Source of the DNA: Cellulomonas humilata
GTDB lineage: Bacteria > Actinomycetota > Actinomycetes > Actinomycetales > Cellulomonadaceae
Reading direction: 5' to 3'
Assembly (NCBI RefSeq): GCF_030814415.1
Contig: NZ_JAUSVB010000003.1
Coordinates: forward strand, 575,779 to 639,778
Length of the DNA: 64,000 bases
The position numbers and the translations under genes are program-made. Shown here one piece after another: positions 48,784 to 64,000 of the stretch. Positions within the stretch are counted from its first letter, which is position 1. Each line of letters starts with the position of its first letter. Under the pieces are notes generated by a model, which was not told the DNA's origin, did not search any database, and was given only the letters and a program-made list of their open reading frames with translations.

Positions 48784-50070
48784 CTACACGAAGTCGTGGT
48801 AGGCGGGCAGGTCCAGAACGCCGTTGCCGGACAGGCCGATGACGATGGTCTCGGGCCCGGTGGCTGCGCGGGCGTGCGCGATGGCCCCGGCGACGGCGTG
48901 CGTCGACTCCGGCGCGGGGATGATGCCCTCGGCCCGCGCGAACTCGATCCCGGCGGCGAACGCGGTCTCCTGGTCGACGGCGATCGCGTCGATCAGCCCG
49001 AGCTCGACCGCGTGCGACACCATCGGCGCCATCCCGTGGTACCGCAGGCCACCGGCGTGGATGGGCGGAGGGACGAAGTCCTTGCCGAGCGTGTGCATCT
49101 TCAGCAGGGGAGTCAGGCCGGCGACGTCGCCGAAGTCGTACCGGTACTCGCCCTGCGTCAGCGACGGGCACGCGGCCGGCTCGCAGGCGACCACCCGCGT
49201 CGTCGCGCCGTCGCGGAGGTTGCGGCCGAGGAACGGGAACGAGAGCCCGCCGAGGTTCGAACCGCCTCCGGCGCACGCGAACACGACGTCGGCGCTCTCC
49301 TCGATCGCGTCGAGCTGCGCCAGTGCCTCCTGGCCGATGACGCTCTGGTGCAGCAGCACGTGGTTGAGCACGCTCCCCAGCGAGTAGTGCGCGTCAGGGT
49401 CGGTCGCGGCGGCCTCGACCGCCTCGCTGATCGCCATGCCGAGCGAGCCGGTGGTCTCGGGATCGGCCTCGAGCATCGCGCGGCCGGCGTTGGTGAGGTC
49501 CGACGGCGACGGGTGGCAGATGCTCCCGTACGTCTCCATCTGCATCCGGCGGTACGGCTTTGAGTCGTACGAGGCGCGGACCTGCCACACCTCGCAGGTC
49601 AGTCCCAGCAGAGCGCACGCCATGGCCAGCGACGCACCCCACTGCCCGGCGCCGGTCTCGGTGGTGAGCTTCGTGATGCCCTCGGCCGCGTTGTAGTACG
49701 CCTGCGCGACGGCGGTGTTCGGCTTGTGCGACCCGACCGGGCTCACGCCCTCGTACTTGTAGTAGATCCGCGCCCGGGTGCCGAGCGCGCGCTCGAGGCG
49801 GCGCGCACGGATGAGCGGCGACGGGCGCCACAGGGCGTAGATCTCCCGGACCGGTTCGGGGATCTCGATCCACCGCTCGGTGCTGACCTCCTGCATGATC
49901 AGGGCCATCGGGAACAGCGGCGCCAGGTCGGGGGGCGTCAGCGGTTCCCGGGTCCCCGGGTGCAGGGCCGGCGGGCAGGGCGACGGCAGGTCCGCCGCCA
50001 GGTTGTACCAGTGCGTGGGGACCGTCGAGGGGACGGTCACGCCGAGGGTGTCGAGGAGCGACGTCGTCAT
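48784..50070 (-). CDS. TrpB2-like tryptophan synthase beta chain
   Basis: A PLP enzyme of 428 residues, related to TrpB2 rather than TrpB1. The PLP lysine is in [14 protein letters not shown]; other motifs are [31 protein letters not shown] (phosphate-binding glycines) and the C-terminal [11 protein letters not shown]. TrpB2 enzymes make tryptophan from indole and serine, or use O-phosphoserine, without a tight TrpA complex. No trp gene is adjacent. The start is ATG 50070. It is the last gene on this strand before the convergent terminator. Confidence 0.88.
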   Translation of the reverse strand: MTTSLLDTLGVTVPSTVPTHWYNLAADLPSPCPPALHPGTREPLTPPDLAPLFPMALIMQEVSTERWIEIPEPVREIYALWRPSPLIRARRLERALGTRARIYYKYEGVSPVGSHKPNTAVAQAYYNAAEGITKLTTETGAGQWGASLAMACALLGLTCEVWQVRASYDSKPYRRMQMETYGSICHPSPSDLTNAGRAMLEADPETTGSLGMAISEAVEAAATDPDAHYSLGSVLNHVLLHQSVIGQEALAQLDAIEESADVVFACAGGGSNLGGLSFPFLGRNLRDGATTRVVACEPAACPSLTQGEYRYDFGDVAGLTPLLKMHTLGKDFVPPPIHAGGLRYHGMAPMVSHAVELGLIDAIAVDQETAFAAGIEFARAEGIIPAPESTHAVAGAIAHARAATGPETIVIGLSGNGVLDLPAYHDFV

Positions 50071-50146
50071 CAGAGCCTCCGGGTGGGCGGCGCGCGTCAG
50101 TGCGCAGCGTCACCGTATCGCCCGGTTCGTCCGGGCTGTCGAGGCG

Positions 50147-50887
50147 TCAGATGGCGCAGGAGTCGTCGACGCAGGCCGCCCCGTCGGCCGTCGCCAGCAC
50201 CTGGACCGGGTTCGCGTCGCGCCACGCCGTCTCGAGAAGCTGCGTGAACACGTCGGCCGGCTGGGCGCCGGAGACGGCGATGCGGCGGTCGACGACGAAG
50301 AACGGGACGCCGGTCACGCCGAGCGCGCGCGCCTCGTCCTCGTCGGCTCGGACCTCGTCCGCCCCGGCGTCGCCGGCCAGCGCCGTCCGTGCGGCCTCGG
50401 CGTCGACGCCTGCGGCAGCGACGATCCGCACGAGCGTGTCGTCGTCGCCCAGGTCGGCGCCGTGCTCGAAGTGCGCCGAGAACAGACCCTCGAGCACCCG
50501 CTCCGCCAGCTCCGACCCGCCCGTCGTGCGCGCCAGGTGGACCAGGCGGTGCGCCGCGAACGTGTTGGCGGCGATCGCCCGGTCGAAGTTGTAGGCGAGA
50601 CCCTCGCCCGCGGCCACGGCCGTGACCTGCGCGAACATGCGCGTGACCTGGTCCCGCGGGATGCCCTTGTGCCGGGCGAGCGCGTCGATCTCCGGGATGC
50701 CGGGGCCGACGGGGGTGCTCGGCGACAGCTCGTACGCCCGCCAGGTCACCTCGACGTGCTCCCGGTGCGGGAAGTCGGCCAGCGCAGCGGCGAAGCGACG
50801 CTTACCGATGTAGCACCAGGGGCAGGCGATGTCGGACCAGACCTCGACCTGCAGCGTACGGACGGCATTCAGGGTGGGGATGCTCAC
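50147..50887 (-). CDS. FrnE-like DsbA family oxidoreductase
   Basis: A cytoplasmic thioredoxin-fold protein of 246 residues with no signal peptide. The active site is C22-P-W-C25 ([16 protein letters not shown]), and the cis-proline loop is [11 protein letters not shown]. It belongs to the DsbA/FrnE subgroup, some members of which take part in polyketide synthesis or stress resistance. A second cysteine pair occurs at the extreme C-terminus (ACVDDSCAI), unusual for this family. GTG 50887 overlaps the quinone reductase stop by 4 bp. Confidence 0.86.
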   Translation of the reverse strand: MSIPTLNAVRTLQVEVWSDIACPWCYIGKRRFAAALADFPHREHVEVTWRAYELSPSTPVGPGIPEIDALARHKGIPRDQVTRMFAQVTAVAAGEGLAYNFDRAIAANTFAAHRLVHLARTTGGSELAERVLEGLFSAHFEHGADLGDDDTLVRIVAAAGVDAEAARTALAGDAGADEVRADEDEARALGVTGVPFFVVDRRIAVSGAQPADVFTQLLETAWRDANPVQVLATADGAACVDDSCAI

Positions 50888-51867
50888 GGGAGCAGCAGGA
50901 CCTTTCCGGTGGTGGAGCGCGACTCGAGCGCGCGGTGGGCGTCGGCCGCGCCGGCCAGGCGGAACGTGGCGCCGACGCGCACGTCGAGGCCGCCCGCTCG
51001 CACCGCGTCGAACAGCTCGCGCGCGCGCCAGTCGAGCTCGTCGCGGGTGGCGATGTAGTGGTCGAGCGTGGGGCGGGTCAGGTAGAGCGAGCCGGCCGCG
51101 TTGAGGCGCTGGGGGTCGACCGGGGGGACCGGACCGGACGAGCCGCCGAACAGGACGAGCGTCCCGCGGGGGCGCAGGCTGGCCAGCGACGCGTCGAACG
51201 TGTCCTTGCCGACGGAGTCGAAGACGGCGTGCACGCCTCGGCCGTCGGTCAGCGACCGCACCTCGGCCGGCAGGTCGCGGGTCAGGTCGTCGAGCTCGCG
51301 GTACCGGATCACGTCGGCGGCGCCCGCCTCGCGCGCCAGGCGCTCCTTCTCGGCGCTGCCCACGGTCGCGATGACCCGGGCACCCCGCTGCGCCGCGAGC
51401 TGCGTGAGCAGCAGGCCGACGCCCCCGGCGGCCGCGTGCACGAGCAGGTCGTGCCCGGCCTGGACGGGGAACGTCGAGGTCACGAGGTAGTGCGCGGTGA
51501 GGCCTTGGAGGGGGAGCGCCGCGGCGACCTGGTCGGAGATGCCGTCGGGGACCAGCAGCGCCTTCGACTCCCGGACGCTCACCAGCTCGGCGTAGGAGCC
51601 GGGTGCCGACGACCAGGCGACCCGGTCACCGACGGCGATCTCGCTGACGTCGGAGCCGACGGCGACGACCGTCCCGGCGCCCTCCGAGCCCACGACGTGC
51701 GGGAACGTCATCGTGTAGACGCCGGACCGGCGGTACGTGTCGATGAAGTTGACCCCGGCGGCGGCGACGCGGACCAGGACCTCGTCCGCGGCGGGCTCGG
51801 GGTCGGGGAGCTCGACGAGCTCGAGGACGTCGGGACCGCCGGCGGCGGTGGCTCTGATGGCGCGCAC
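50884..51867 (-). CDS. Zinc-independent quinone oxidoreductase (QOR, MDR superfamily)
   Basis: An NADPH:quinone reductase of 327 residues. The N-terminal GroES-like domain has [15 protein letters not shown] and [14 protein letters not shown]; the Rossmann domain has [20 protein letters not shown]. The structural and catalytic zinc cysteines of alcohol dehydrogenases are missing, as in QOR/zeta-crystallin. I chose GTG 51867 ([14 protein letters not shown]); an ATG at 51900 would add 11 unconserved residues. It is divergent from argC and coupled to the FrnE-like gene, forming a small redox unit. Confidence 0.87.
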   Translation of the reverse strand: MRAIRATAAGGPDVLELVELPDPEPAADEVLVRVAAAGVNFIDTYRRSGVYTMTFPHVVGSEGAGTVVAVGSDVSEIAVGDRVAWSSAPGSYAELVSVRESKALLVPDGISDQVAAALPLQGLTAHYLVTSTFPVQAGHDLLVHAAAGGVGLLLTQLAAQRGARVIATVGSAEKERLAREAGAADVIRYRELDDLTRDLPAEVRSLTDGRGVHAVFDSVGKDTFDASLASLRPRGTLVLFGGSSGPVPPVDPQRLNAAGSLYLTRPTLDHYIATRDELDWRARELFDAVRAGGLDVRVGATFRLAGAADAHRALESRSTTGKVLLLP

Positions 51868-51934
51868 GGTTCCGCAAACGCTGCCGCGGGCAAGGAACAT
51901 TCCCCGGTCAGTGGTTCGTATCTTCGTGCAGCCT

Positions 51935-51952
51935 TGTGTATGTTCATGCACA
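51935..51952. promoter_or_regulatory. ARG-box-like operator over the argC promoter and start
   Basis: TGTGTATGTTCATGCACA is an 18-bp palindrome with one mismatch per arm of 8. Eighteen bp is the size of ArgR half-operators. It covers a TATGTT -10 (51939-51944; possible -35 TTCGTA at 51915-51920, 18-bp spacer) and touches the ATG at 51952, so bound ArgR would block initiation. Confidence 0.6.
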
Positions 51953-53016
51953 TGACGTTCACGGTCGCAGTCGCGGGTGCCAGCGGGTACGCCGGAGGCG
52001 AGATGCTCCGCGTGCTCCTCGCGCACCCCGAGGCCCGGATCGGCACCCTCACCGCGCACTCCAACGCCGGCACGCTGCTGGGTGCGCACCAGCCGCACCT
52101 GCGCACGCTCGCGGACCGGGTGCTCGCCCCGACGGGGGTCGACGAGCTCGCCGGGCACGACGTCGTCGTCCTCGCCCTGCCGCACGGCGCCAGCGGCGCG
52201 ATCGCCGCCGAGCTCGAGGCGCGCGGAGACGGCGCGATCGTCGTCGACCTCGGCGCCGACCACCGGCTCGTCGACGCCGCCGACTGGGAGCAGTTCTACG
52301 GCAGCCCGCACGCCGGCACCTGGCCGTACGGCCTCCCGGAGCTGCTGCACCCGGGGGAGCGGACCGCGAGCGAGCAGCGGTCGGTCCTCGCCGGCGCGCG
52401 GCGGATCGCCGTCCCGGGCTGCAACGTCACCGCCGTCTCCCTCGGTCTCCAGCCGGGCATCGCCGCCGGGCTGATCGAGCCGACGGACCTCGTCGCGGTG
52501 CTCGCCAACGGCTACTCCGGCGCCGGGAAGTCCCTCAAGACGCACCTGCTCGCCAGCGAGGCGCTCGGCGCCGCCCAGCCGTACGCCGTCGGCGGCACGC
52601 ACCGGCACATCCCGGAGATCGCGCAGAACCTGCGCTCCGCCGGCGCCGCGGACGTCACGATCTCGTTCACCCCGACCCTCGTGCCCATGGCCCGCGGCAT
52701 CCTCGCGACGGCCACAGCACGCCTCGCCGCGGGGGTCGACCCGTCGACGGTCCGGGCCGCCTGGGAGCAGACCTACGCCGACGAGCCGTTCGTGCACCTC
52801 CTGCCGGAGGGCCTGTGGCCGACGACGGCTGCCACACTCGGTGCCAACACCGCGCTCGTGCAGGTCGCGGTCGACGAGCGCGCCGGACGCGTCGTGACGG
52901 TCACGGCGATCGACAACCTGGTCAAGGGCACGGCCGGTGGCGCCCTGCAGTCCCTCAACCTCGCGCTCGGGCTCCCCGAGACGCTCGGCCTTCCTCTGGA
53001 CGGAGTCGCACCGTGA
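51952..53016 (+). CDS. argC: N-acetyl-gamma-glutamyl-phosphate reductase ArgC
   Basis: ArgC reduces N-acetylglutamyl phosphate to the semialdehyde with NADPH. It has 354 residues: the dinucleotide motif [14 protein letters not shown] at the N-terminus, the catalytic cysteine in [15 protein letters not shown], and HRHIPEI and [12 protein letters not shown] in the second domain. Three in-frame ATGs (51940, 51946, 51952) are possible. I chose the third, 7 nt after the -10, because homology starts there. It heads argCJBDFRGH. Confidence 0.95.
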   Translation: MTFTVAVAGASGYAGGEMLRVLLAHPEARIGTLTAHSNAGTLLGAHQPHLRTLADRVLAPTGVDELAGHDVVVLALPHGASGAIAAELEARGDGAIVVDLGADHRLVDAADWEQFYGSPHAGTWPYGLPELLHPGERTASEQRSVLAGARRIAVPGCNVTAVSLGLQPGIAAGLIEPTDLVAVLANGYSGAGKSLKTHLLASEALGAAQPYAVGGTHRHIPEIAQNLRSAGAADVTISFTPTLVPMARGILATATARLAAGVDPSTVRAAWEQTYADEPFVHLLPEGLWPTTAATLGANTALVQVAVDERAGRVVTVTAIDNLVKGTAGGALQSLNLALGLPETLGLPLDGVAP

Positions 53017-54218
53017 GCATCGAGACCCGCGCCCTGCCCTCACCCGGTGTCACCGCGGCGGCCGGCTTCCGCGCCTCCGGCATCACCGCGGGCCTCAAGG
53101 CCTCGGGCCGCCCGGACCTCGCCCTCGTCGTCAACGACGGGCCCTCGCAGGCTGCGGCGGCGGTGTTCACCACCAACCGCGTGGTGGGCGCACCCGTCGT
53201 CTGGTCCCGCCAGGCGGTCTCCGACGGGGTCGTCAGCGCGGTCGTGCTGAACTCGGGTGGGGCCAACGTGTGCACCGGGTCCGAGGGCTTCCTCGACGTG
53301 CACCTCACCGCCGAGACGGTCGGCGCCGCCCTGGAGATCTCCGCGGGAGACGTCGTGGTCTGCTCCACCGGTCTGATCGGGGAGCGGCTCCCCATCGACA
53401 AGATCCTCGACGGCATCGGCGTCGCGGTCGAGGCGCTCTCGCCCGACGGCGGTCCGGACGCGGCCGTGGCCATCATGACCACCGACTCGGTTCCCAAGAC
53501 GGCGCACATGCACGTCGACGGCGACCGGGGCGCGTGGACCGTCGGGGGCATGGCCAAGGGAGCCGGGATGCTCGCCCCCGGCCTCGCCACGATGCTCTGC
53601 GTCATCACGACCGACGCCGTCGTGGACGCCGAGACCGCGGCCGCGGCTCTGCGCGCCGCGGTGGCGGACACGTTCGAGCGCGTCGACTCCGACGGCTGCA
53701 TGTCGACCTCGGACACGGTCACCCTGATGGTCTCGGGCGCGAGCCGCGCGATCCCGGACCCCGCGGGCTTCACCGCCGCGCTCACGCAGGTCTGCGGCGA
53801 GCTCGCCCGCGCGCTCGTCGCCGACGCTGAGGGCGCCACGCACGACATCGCGGTCACCGTCATGGGTGCCGAGACGCAGGACGCCGGGCTCGCCGTGGCC
53901 AGGGCCGTGACCCGCTCCAACCTGTTCAAGGCCGCGATGTTCGGCAACGACCCCAACTGGGGCCGGGTGCTCGCGCAGGTGGGGACCGTGCCGGAGAGCG
54001 TCGCCGCGTTCGATCCCGACCAGCTCGACGTCACCATCAACGGCGTCCAGGTGTGCAAGGCGGGCGGCGCCTTCCGGCCGCGGTCCGAGGTGGACCTGGC
54101 TGCGAACCGCGAGGTGCACGTGCTCATCGACCTGCACGCGGGCGGCGAGGTGGTCACCGTCTGGACCAACGACCTCACGCACGACTACGTCCACGAGAAC
54201 AGCGCGTACTCCACATGA
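53013..54218 (+). CDS. argJ: Bifunctional ornithine acetyltransferase/N-acetylglutamate synthase ArgJ
   Basis: ArgJ moves the acetyl group from acetylornithine to glutamate, recycling it; bifunctional forms also use acetyl-CoA. It has 401 residues. The self-cleavage site is the Ala-Thr bond in [15 protein letters not shown], whose Thr becomes the nucleophile of the beta chain. Other motifs are [14 protein letters not shown] and [15 protein letters not shown]. The start is GTG 53013 (GTGA overlap with argC). This makes the pathway of the cyclic type. Confidence 0.95.
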   Translation: MSIETRALPSPGVTAAAGFRASGITAGLKASGRPDLALVVNDGPSQAAAAVFTTNRVVGAPVVWSRQAVSDGVVSAVVLNSGGANVCTGSEGFLDVHLTAETVGAALEISAGDVVVCSTGLIGERLPIDKILDGIGVAVEALSPDGGPDAAVAIMTTDSVPKTAHMHVDGDRGAWTVGGMAKGAGMLAPGLATMLCVITTDAVVDAETAAAALRAAVADTFERVDSDGCMSTSDTVTLMVSGASRAIPDPAGFTAALTQVCGELARALVADAEGATHDIAVTVMGAETQDAGLAVARAVTRSNLFKAAMFGNDPNWGRVLAQVGTVPESVAAFDPDQLDVTINGVQVCKAGGAFRPRSEVDLAANREVHVLIDLHAGGEVVTVWTNDLTHDYVHENSAYST

Positions 54219-55185
54219 GCGACTTCACGTTCAACACCCGCACGGACCTGCGTGCCGACCAGAAGGCGGAGGTCCTCATCGAGGCCCTGCCGTGGCTGCA
54301 GAAGTTCGCGGGCGCGCTCGTCGTCGTGAAGTACGGCGGCAACGCGATGATCGACGAAGACCTGAAGCGGGCGTTCGCGCAGGACATGGTCTTCCTGCGC
54401 CAGGTCGGGCTGAAGCCCGTCGTGGTGCACGGCGGGGGACCGCAGATCAACGCGATGCTCGACCGGCTCGGCATCGAGTCGGAGTTCCGCGGCGGGCTGC
54501 GCGTCACCACGCCCGAGGCGATGGACGTCGTGCGGATGGTGCTCACCGGGCAGGTCTCGCGTGAGCTCGTCGGGCTGCTCAACGCGCACGGACCGCACGC
54601 CGTCGGGCTGTCGGGCGAGGACGGCGGGCTGTTCCAGGCACGCCGGCGCAGAGCGATCGTCGACGGCGTCAGCGTCGACATCGGTCAGGTCGGCGACGTC
54701 GTCAAGGTCAACCCCGGTGCCGTCCTCGACCTGCTCGATGCCGGCCGCATCCCGGTGGTCTCCACCGTCGCCCCCGACCTCGACGACCCCACCACGGTGC
54801 TCAACGTCAACGCGGACACCGCGGCGGCCGCGCTCGCGGTCGCACTCGGTGCCCGCAAGCTCATCGTGCTGACCGACGTCGAGGGCCTGTACACCAGCTG
54901 GCCGGACAAGGGCTCGCTCGTGCGTCGGATCGGCGCCAGTGCCCTCGCGGAGCTGCTGCCAGGGCTCGACGCCGGCATGCGCCCGAAGATGGAGGCCTGC
55001 TGGCGCGCCGTCGAGGGTGGCGTCGGCCGCGCTCACGTCATCGACGGCCGCGCCCCGCACTCGATCCTGGTCGAGGTCTTCACCTCCGACGGCATCGGCA
55101 CCATGGTGCTGCCCGACGAGGAGCCGGCCGACGCCCCCTTCACGGCCCCCATCCCCGTGATCCCCCACGACCCCGAGGTGACCCC

Positions 55186-55189
<4 letters not shown>
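54215..55189 (+). CDS. argB: Acetylglutamate kinase ArgB
   Basis: ArgB phosphorylates N-acetylglutamate and is the usual arginine-feedback step. It has 324 residues, an amino-acid kinase fold with [38 protein letters not shown] and [19 protein letters not shown]. The extra N-terminal helix (about 1-25, [15 protein letters not shown]) is the part that forms the arginine-sensitive hexamer in feedback-inhibited enzymes. ATGA overlap with argJ and GTGA overlap with argD. Confidence 0.95.
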
Positions 55190-57403
<2,214 letters not shown>

Positions 57404-57404
<1 letters not shown>

Positions 57405-57934
57405 TGAGCGTCACGGTCCCGCACACCAAGGCCGCCCGGCACGCGCTGGTCACGTCGCTGCTCACCCGCGGCACGGTCCACTCGCAGCAGCAGCTGGCGG
57501 AGCTGCTCACCGCGGAGGGCGTCACGGTCACGCAGGCGACCCTGTCGCGCGACCTCGTGGAGCTGCGTGCGGTGAAGATCCGGACCCCGTCCGGCGCCCT
57601 CGCCTACGCGGTCCCCGCCGAGGGCGGCCTGCGCACCCCGGCCGCGGGTCCCGACGAGGAGATGCTCGCGGCTCGGCTCGCCCGCCTGTGCGCCGAGCTC
57701 CTGGTGACCGCGGAGGCGTCGGGCAACCTCGTCGTGCTGCGGACGCCGCCCGGCGCCGCCCAGTTCCTCGCGTCGGCCATCGACCACTCGGTCCTGCCCG
57801 CCGTCCTCGGCACCATCGCGGGTGACGACACCGTGCTGGTCATCGCCCGCGAGGGCGAGACGGGCGTCGCGCTGGCCGCCCGCTTCCTGGCGCTGGCCAC
57901 CGACACCCCGTCACGCACCCGTCCGTCAGACTGA
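57404..57934 (+). CDS. argR: Arginine repressor ArgR
   Basis: ArgR is an arginine-dependent hexameric repressor of arg genes. It has 176 residues: an N-terminal winged helix ([20 protein letters not shown], then [20 protein letters not shown]) and a C-terminal oligomerisation/arginine-binding domain with [14 protein letters not shown] and [17 protein letters not shown] 57404 follows GGAGGG (57395-57400) by only 3 nt, so expression probably depends on argF translation. The ARG-box-like site at argC is its likely target. Confidence 0.95.
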
Positions 57935-57979
57935 CCCCAGAACCACTCCCCGAACAGAACCCCCGAAGAGAGAAGAACA

Positions 57980-61231
<3,252 letters not shown>

Positions 61232-61280
61232 CTCCGGAATCACGGATCGCCGGTGCCGGGTCGTGCGGCAAGATGGTCGG

Positions 61281-61982
61281 GTGAGCCCGTCGGAACCGCT
61301 CGAGAGCCCGGACGCCGCTGGCAGGCGCGTGCCCGTGGTCGTCCCGGCGCGGGTCTGGTTCAGCCGCGAGGTGCACGCCGTGGCCCGCGACCTCCTGGGT
61401 GCCTACCTGACCGCCCGGTCGACGGAGGGTGACGTCACGCTGCGGATCACCGAGGTCGAGGCCTACGGCGGCGCCGACGACCCGGGCTCGCACGCCTTCC
61501 GAGGCCGCACCGCCCGCAACGCGGTGATGTTCGCGGAGCCCGGACGCCTGTACGTCTACCGCCACCTCGGTCTGCACCACTGCCTCAACATCGTCACGGA
61601 GCCCACCGGCAGCCCGTCGGCCGTGCTGCTGCGCGCCGGAGAGATCGTCGACGGCGTGGACCTCGCCCGGGAGCGGCGCGAGGCCGTCGGCGTCGTCGAC
61701 TCCGAGCGCCAGCTCGCCCGCGGCCCTGCGCGGCTGGCCGTCGCGCTCGGGCTCGACATGCGCGCCAACGGCGCCGACATCACGGAGGCGGGCGGCGACA
61801 TCGTGCTGCACCGCCACCAGGTGCTGGCCCAGCCGACCCACAAGACCGGTCCACGCGTCGGGGTGTCCGGGTCCGGCGGCGAGGGCACCCGGTTCCCGTG
61901 GCGCTACTGGCTGACCGACGAGCGCACCGTCTCCGCGTACCGCCCGGCGTATCGCGCGCCGGCGTCGGTAGACGTCCCGTGA
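61281..61982 (+). CDS. mpg: 3-methyladenine DNA glycosylase (AAG/MPG family)
   Basis: It removes alkylated purines such as 3-methyladenine from DNA. It has 233 residues with the AAG fold: [10 protein letters not shown], the catalytic Glu in [38 protein letters not shown], and [15 protein letters not shown] 61281 follows CAAGAT with a 6-nt gap. The gene sits between argH and tyrS, as in many actinobacteria. Confidence 0.92.
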   Translation: MSPSEPLESPDAAGRRVPVVVPARVWFSREVHAVARDLLGAYLTARSTEGDVTLRITEVEAYGGADDPGSHAFRGRTARNAVMFAEPGRLYVYRHLGLHHCLNIVTEPTGSPSAVLLRAGEIVDGVDLARERREAVGVVDSERQLARGPARLAVALGLDMRANGADITEAGGDIVLHRHQVLAQPTHKTGPRVGVSGSGGEGTRFPWRYWLTDERTVSAYRPAYRAPASVDVP

Positions 61983-62058
61983 GGGACGACGACGCCGGCC
62001 GGACGCGCTCGCTCCCCATCTCTGCCGGAACTGCACCGGCCTACTGCCTGGAGACCCT

Positions 62059-63321
62059 GTGAACCACATCCTCGACGAGCTCGAGTGGCGCGGGCTGATC
62101 GCCCAGACCACCGATCTCGACGCCCTCCGCGACGCGCTCTCCGCCGGGCCCGTCTCCCTCTACTGCGGGTTCGACCCCACCGCGCCCAGCCTGCACATCG
62201 GCAACCTGGTCCAGATCCTCACCGTCCGCCGCCTGCAGGACGCCGGCCACGTGCCGTTCGGGCTCGTCGGTGGCGCGACGGGTCTGATCGGCGACCCGAA
62301 GATGGCGGGGGAGCGCACCCTCAACGACCGCGACCTCGTCTCGGTCTGGGTGGAGCGCATCCGCAAGCAGATCGAGCCGCTGCTCCGGTTCGACGGCCCG
62401 CACGCCGCGACCATGGTCAACAACCTGGACTGGACCGCGCCGCTGTCGGCCATCGACTTCCTGCGCGACATCGGGAAGCACTACCGGCTGGGCACCATGC
62501 TCGCCAAGGACACCGTGGCCCGACGCCTGAACAGCGACGCCGGCATCAGCTTCACCGAGTTCAGCTACCAGATCCTGCAGGGCATGGACTACCTCGAGCT
62601 GCACCGCCGGCACGGGATCAGCCTGCAGACCGGCGGCAGCGACCAGTGGGGCAACCTGCTCTCGGGCGTCGAGCTGATCCGCAAGGCCGAGGGCGTCGCC
62701 GTGCACGCGCTGACGACACCGTTGATCACCAAGGCGGACGGCTCCAAGTTCGGCAAGACGGAGACCGGGACGGTCTGGCTCGACCCCGAGCTGACCACCC
62801 CGTACGCCTTCTTCCAGTTCTGGCTCAACGCCGACGACGCCGACGTGGTGGGCTACCTCAAGGTGTTCACCTTCCGCTCCCGCGAGCAGATCGAGGAGCT
62901 CGAGGCGGCCGTCGCGGACCGCCCGGCAGCCCGGGAGGCACAACGGGCCCTCGCGTACGAGGTGACGTCGCTCGTGCACGGAGCCGCAGCCGCCGACCAG
63001 GTCGTGGCAGCCAGCCAGGCGCTGTTCGGCCGGGGCTCCTTGGCCGACCTCGACGCCGCGACGCTGGCCGCCGCGGTGGCTGAGCTCCCGTCCGCACGGG
63101 GCGCCGCCGGCGACGTGATCGCCGACCTCCTGGCGGCGACGGGCGTGGTGGCGAGCAAGGGCGCGGCGCGACGAGCGATCGCCGAGGGTGGCGCGTCGGT
63201 GAACAACGTCCGGGTCGCGACCGAGGACGCGGTGCTCACCACCGAGGACCTCCTGCACGGCCGCTGGGCGGTCCTCCGCCGGGGCAAGCGGACCCTCGCG
63301 GTGGTCGACGCGCAGGTCTGA
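62059..63321 (+). CDS. tyrS: Tyrosyl-tRNA synthetase
   Basis: A class I synthetase of 420 residues, the TyrRS-S form. The HIGH-type motif is [12 protein letters not shown], the KMSKS-type motif is KFGKTE (usual in bacterial TyrRS), and the tyrosine pocket includes YCGFDPTA and the [14 protein letters not shown] [10 protein letters not shown]. The C-terminal S4 domain is [20 protein letters not shown]. The start is GTG 62059. A terminator follows. Confidence 0.96.
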   Translation: MNHILDELEWRGLIAQTTDLDALRDALSAGPVSLYCGFDPTAPSLHIGNLVQILTVRRLQDAGHVPFGLVGGATGLIGDPKMAGERTLNDRDLVSVWVERIRKQIEPLLRFDGPHAATMVNNLDWTAPLSAIDFLRDIGKHYRLGTMLAKDTVARRLNSDAGISFTEFSYQILQGMDYLELHRRHGISLQTGGSDQWGNLLSGVELIRKAEGVAVHALTTPLITKADGSKFGKTETGTVWLDPELTTPYAFFQFWLNADDADVVGYLKVFTFRSREQIEELEAAVADRPAAREAQRALAYEVTSLVHGAAAADQVVAASQALFGRGSLADLDAATLAAAVAELPSARGAAGDVIADLLAATGVVASKGAARRAIAEGGASVNNVRVATEDAVLTTEDLLHGRWAVLRRGKRTLAVVDAQV

Positions 63322-63333
63322 GCACGCATCGCT

Positions 63334-63389
63334 CGACGGCGGGTCCTCGTCCCCAGCAGTGGCGACGAGGGCCCGCCGTCGTCGTTTCT
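63334..63389. terminator. Terminator after tyrS
   Basis: An 18-bp stem (63334-63351 with 63364-63381) containing one T-G wobble, a 12-nt loop, and a short T run (TCGTTT) after it, 12 bp past the tyrS stop. It isolates tyrS from the rRNA operon. Confidence 0.85.
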
Positions 63390-63453
63390 GCCTGCTGACC
63401 TGCGCAGACACCTCCACCAGCGGGTCTGGTGACCGGGGTCACCGCGACGGGAT

Positions 63454-63483
63454 TTGCCACCTGCCGCAACACGCGCGTAATGT
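63454..63483 (+). promoter_or_regulatory. rRNA operon promoter P1
   Basis: TTGCCA (63454-63459), an 18-bp spacer and TAATGT (63478-63483), about 490 bp before the 16S gene. It is the best -35/-10 pair in the gap after tyrS. Confidence 0.6.
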
Positions 63484-63665
63484 TCTCGATGTCGCCCGAG
63501 AGGGAGGAACGGACACCGCGGATCGAACCACGGTGGCTGGTCCCTAGGGTGGCCACCCCCGCTCGTGCTTCCCGGCGCTTCGTGCGCCCTGAAGCCGGAC
63601 GGGGACGGGCTCACGGCCCGCAGATGCTGCCCGAACAGGTGGCGGGAAGCGGTCCGAAAGCCAGG

Positions 63666-63671
63666 TAGGAT
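63666..63671 (+). promoter_or_regulatory. rRNA operon promoter P2 (-10 element)
   Basis: TAGGAT is a typical actinobacterial -10, about 300 bp before the 16S gene. No good -35 lies 16-19 bp upstream, so it may need an activator or may be weak. Confidence 0.45.
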
Positions 63672-63969
63672 TCAGAACGACAAAGCCTCTCGGATGAGAT
63701 CGAAAGATCTCGAGGAGATGCGCGTCTGTTCCTTGAGAACTCAACAGTGTGCCAAATAGTCGATGCCATATGGCTCGCTATCTGATGATGCTTCGGCCCG
63801 TTCGGGTGGGGGTGTTTGGGGGTGGTGGGTCTTGGTTGAGATAGGTTCCGTCGTTTCCACCTCCGTGGGGTGGCGGGGCCAAAATTCAGCCGAATCTGAA
63901 CGGTCCTTATCGGGACCATTTCGTGTGTCGGTTGCCCTGCTGCTTTGGTGGTGGGGTGCCATGTAGACA
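63672..63969 (+). ncRNA. 16S rRNA leader (antitermination and processing region)
   Basis: The leader holds a small hairpin GAGATC-GAAA-GATCTC (63696-63711) with a GNRA loop and the conserved actinobacterial stretch TTGAGAACTCAACAGTGTGC (63733-63752), usually seen upstream of 16S genes and thought to serve antitermination. A G/T-rich tract and a GGTCC/GGACC hairpin near 63900-63920 follow and probably form part of the RNase III processing stem. The rest of the 650-bp gap (63322-63969) has no gene. Confidence 0.6.
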
Positions 63970-64000
63970 TTTACGGAGAGTTTGATTCTGGCTCAGGACG
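63970..64000 (+). rRNA. rrs: 16S ribosomal RNA (5' end only)
   Basis: The first 31 bases of a 16S gene: the universal stretch AGAGTTTGATTCTGGCTCAG lies at 63977-63996, equivalent to E. coli positions 8-27, which puts the mature 5' end near 63970. The gene runs out of the window. The T after TTTGAT differs from the more usual C. Confidence 0.95.

Noticed and set aside
63763..63970. Small open frames on both strands just before the 16S gene
   Set aside because: They lie inside the rRNA leader, have no ribosome-binding site and biased composition.

Overview
This window is chromosomal DNA from a high-GC Gram-positive bacterium, most probably a Cellulomonas-like actinobacterium (order Micrococcales). 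This is inferred from gene content: an actinobacterial division cluster with SepF, YggT and DivIVA; PriA-type HisA; a secreted GH12 cellulase with a Pro/Thr linker and a CBM2; GTG starts coupled by 4-bp GTGA/ATGA overlaps; and a 16S rRNA start in the last 31 bases. I see no insertion sequence, prophage, CRISPR array or tRNA gene. Almost everything is core metabolism, with a few unusual insertions.

Layout. 1-12.5 kb is the cell wall and division cluster: murF (5' end cut off), mraY, murD, ftsW, murG, murC, ftsQ, ftsZ, pgeF, sepF, yggT and divIVA. 12.7-18.9 kb carries a TraR/DksA zinc-finger protein, lspA, an RluD-type pseudouridine synthase, a GNAT acetyltransferase and dnaE. 18.85-20.5 kb holds a PrxQ-like peroxiredoxin divergent from an ArsR regulator with an SRPBCC partner, then a small S4 RNA-binding protein. 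20.6-32.3 kb is a dispersed histidine cluster: hisD, [oleA, oleBC fusion, oleD], hisC, hisB, a small unknown, [GH12-CBM2 cellulase], a HisH-like protein lacking its catalytic Cys and His, priA and an SseB-like gene. 32.3-35.9 kb carries a GerW-like protein, a trypsin-like lipoprotein, a coiled-coil membrane protein, an MFS transporter and a DUF1844 protein. 36-43.6 kb is the translation block infC-rpmI-rplT, an SpoU methyltransferase, thpR and pheST. 43.7-51.9 kb holds a 1651-residue secreted nuclease/5'-nucleotidase, a TrpB2-like enzyme, a FrnE-like DsbA and a quinone reductase. 51.9-60.7 kb is a complete arginine cluster argCJBDFRGH. 60.7-64 kb carries a small P-loop kinase, mpg and tyrS, followed by promoters and leader of an rRNA operon.

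How it works together. The first block makes lipid II and builds the divisome on FtsZ/SepF/DivIVA. The ole cassette would make long-chain olefins by head-to-head condensation of fatty acyl thioesters. The arg cluster converts glutamate-derived intermediates to arginine, with its own repressor ArgR and a matching 18-bp palindrome on the argC promoter/start.

Two themes stand out. First, many transcription units have a -10-like NANNNT hexamer ending 6-7 nt before the start codon, which predicts leaderless mRNAs. Second, the his cluster has been opened by unrelated genes, and its hisH has lost the glutaminase active site.
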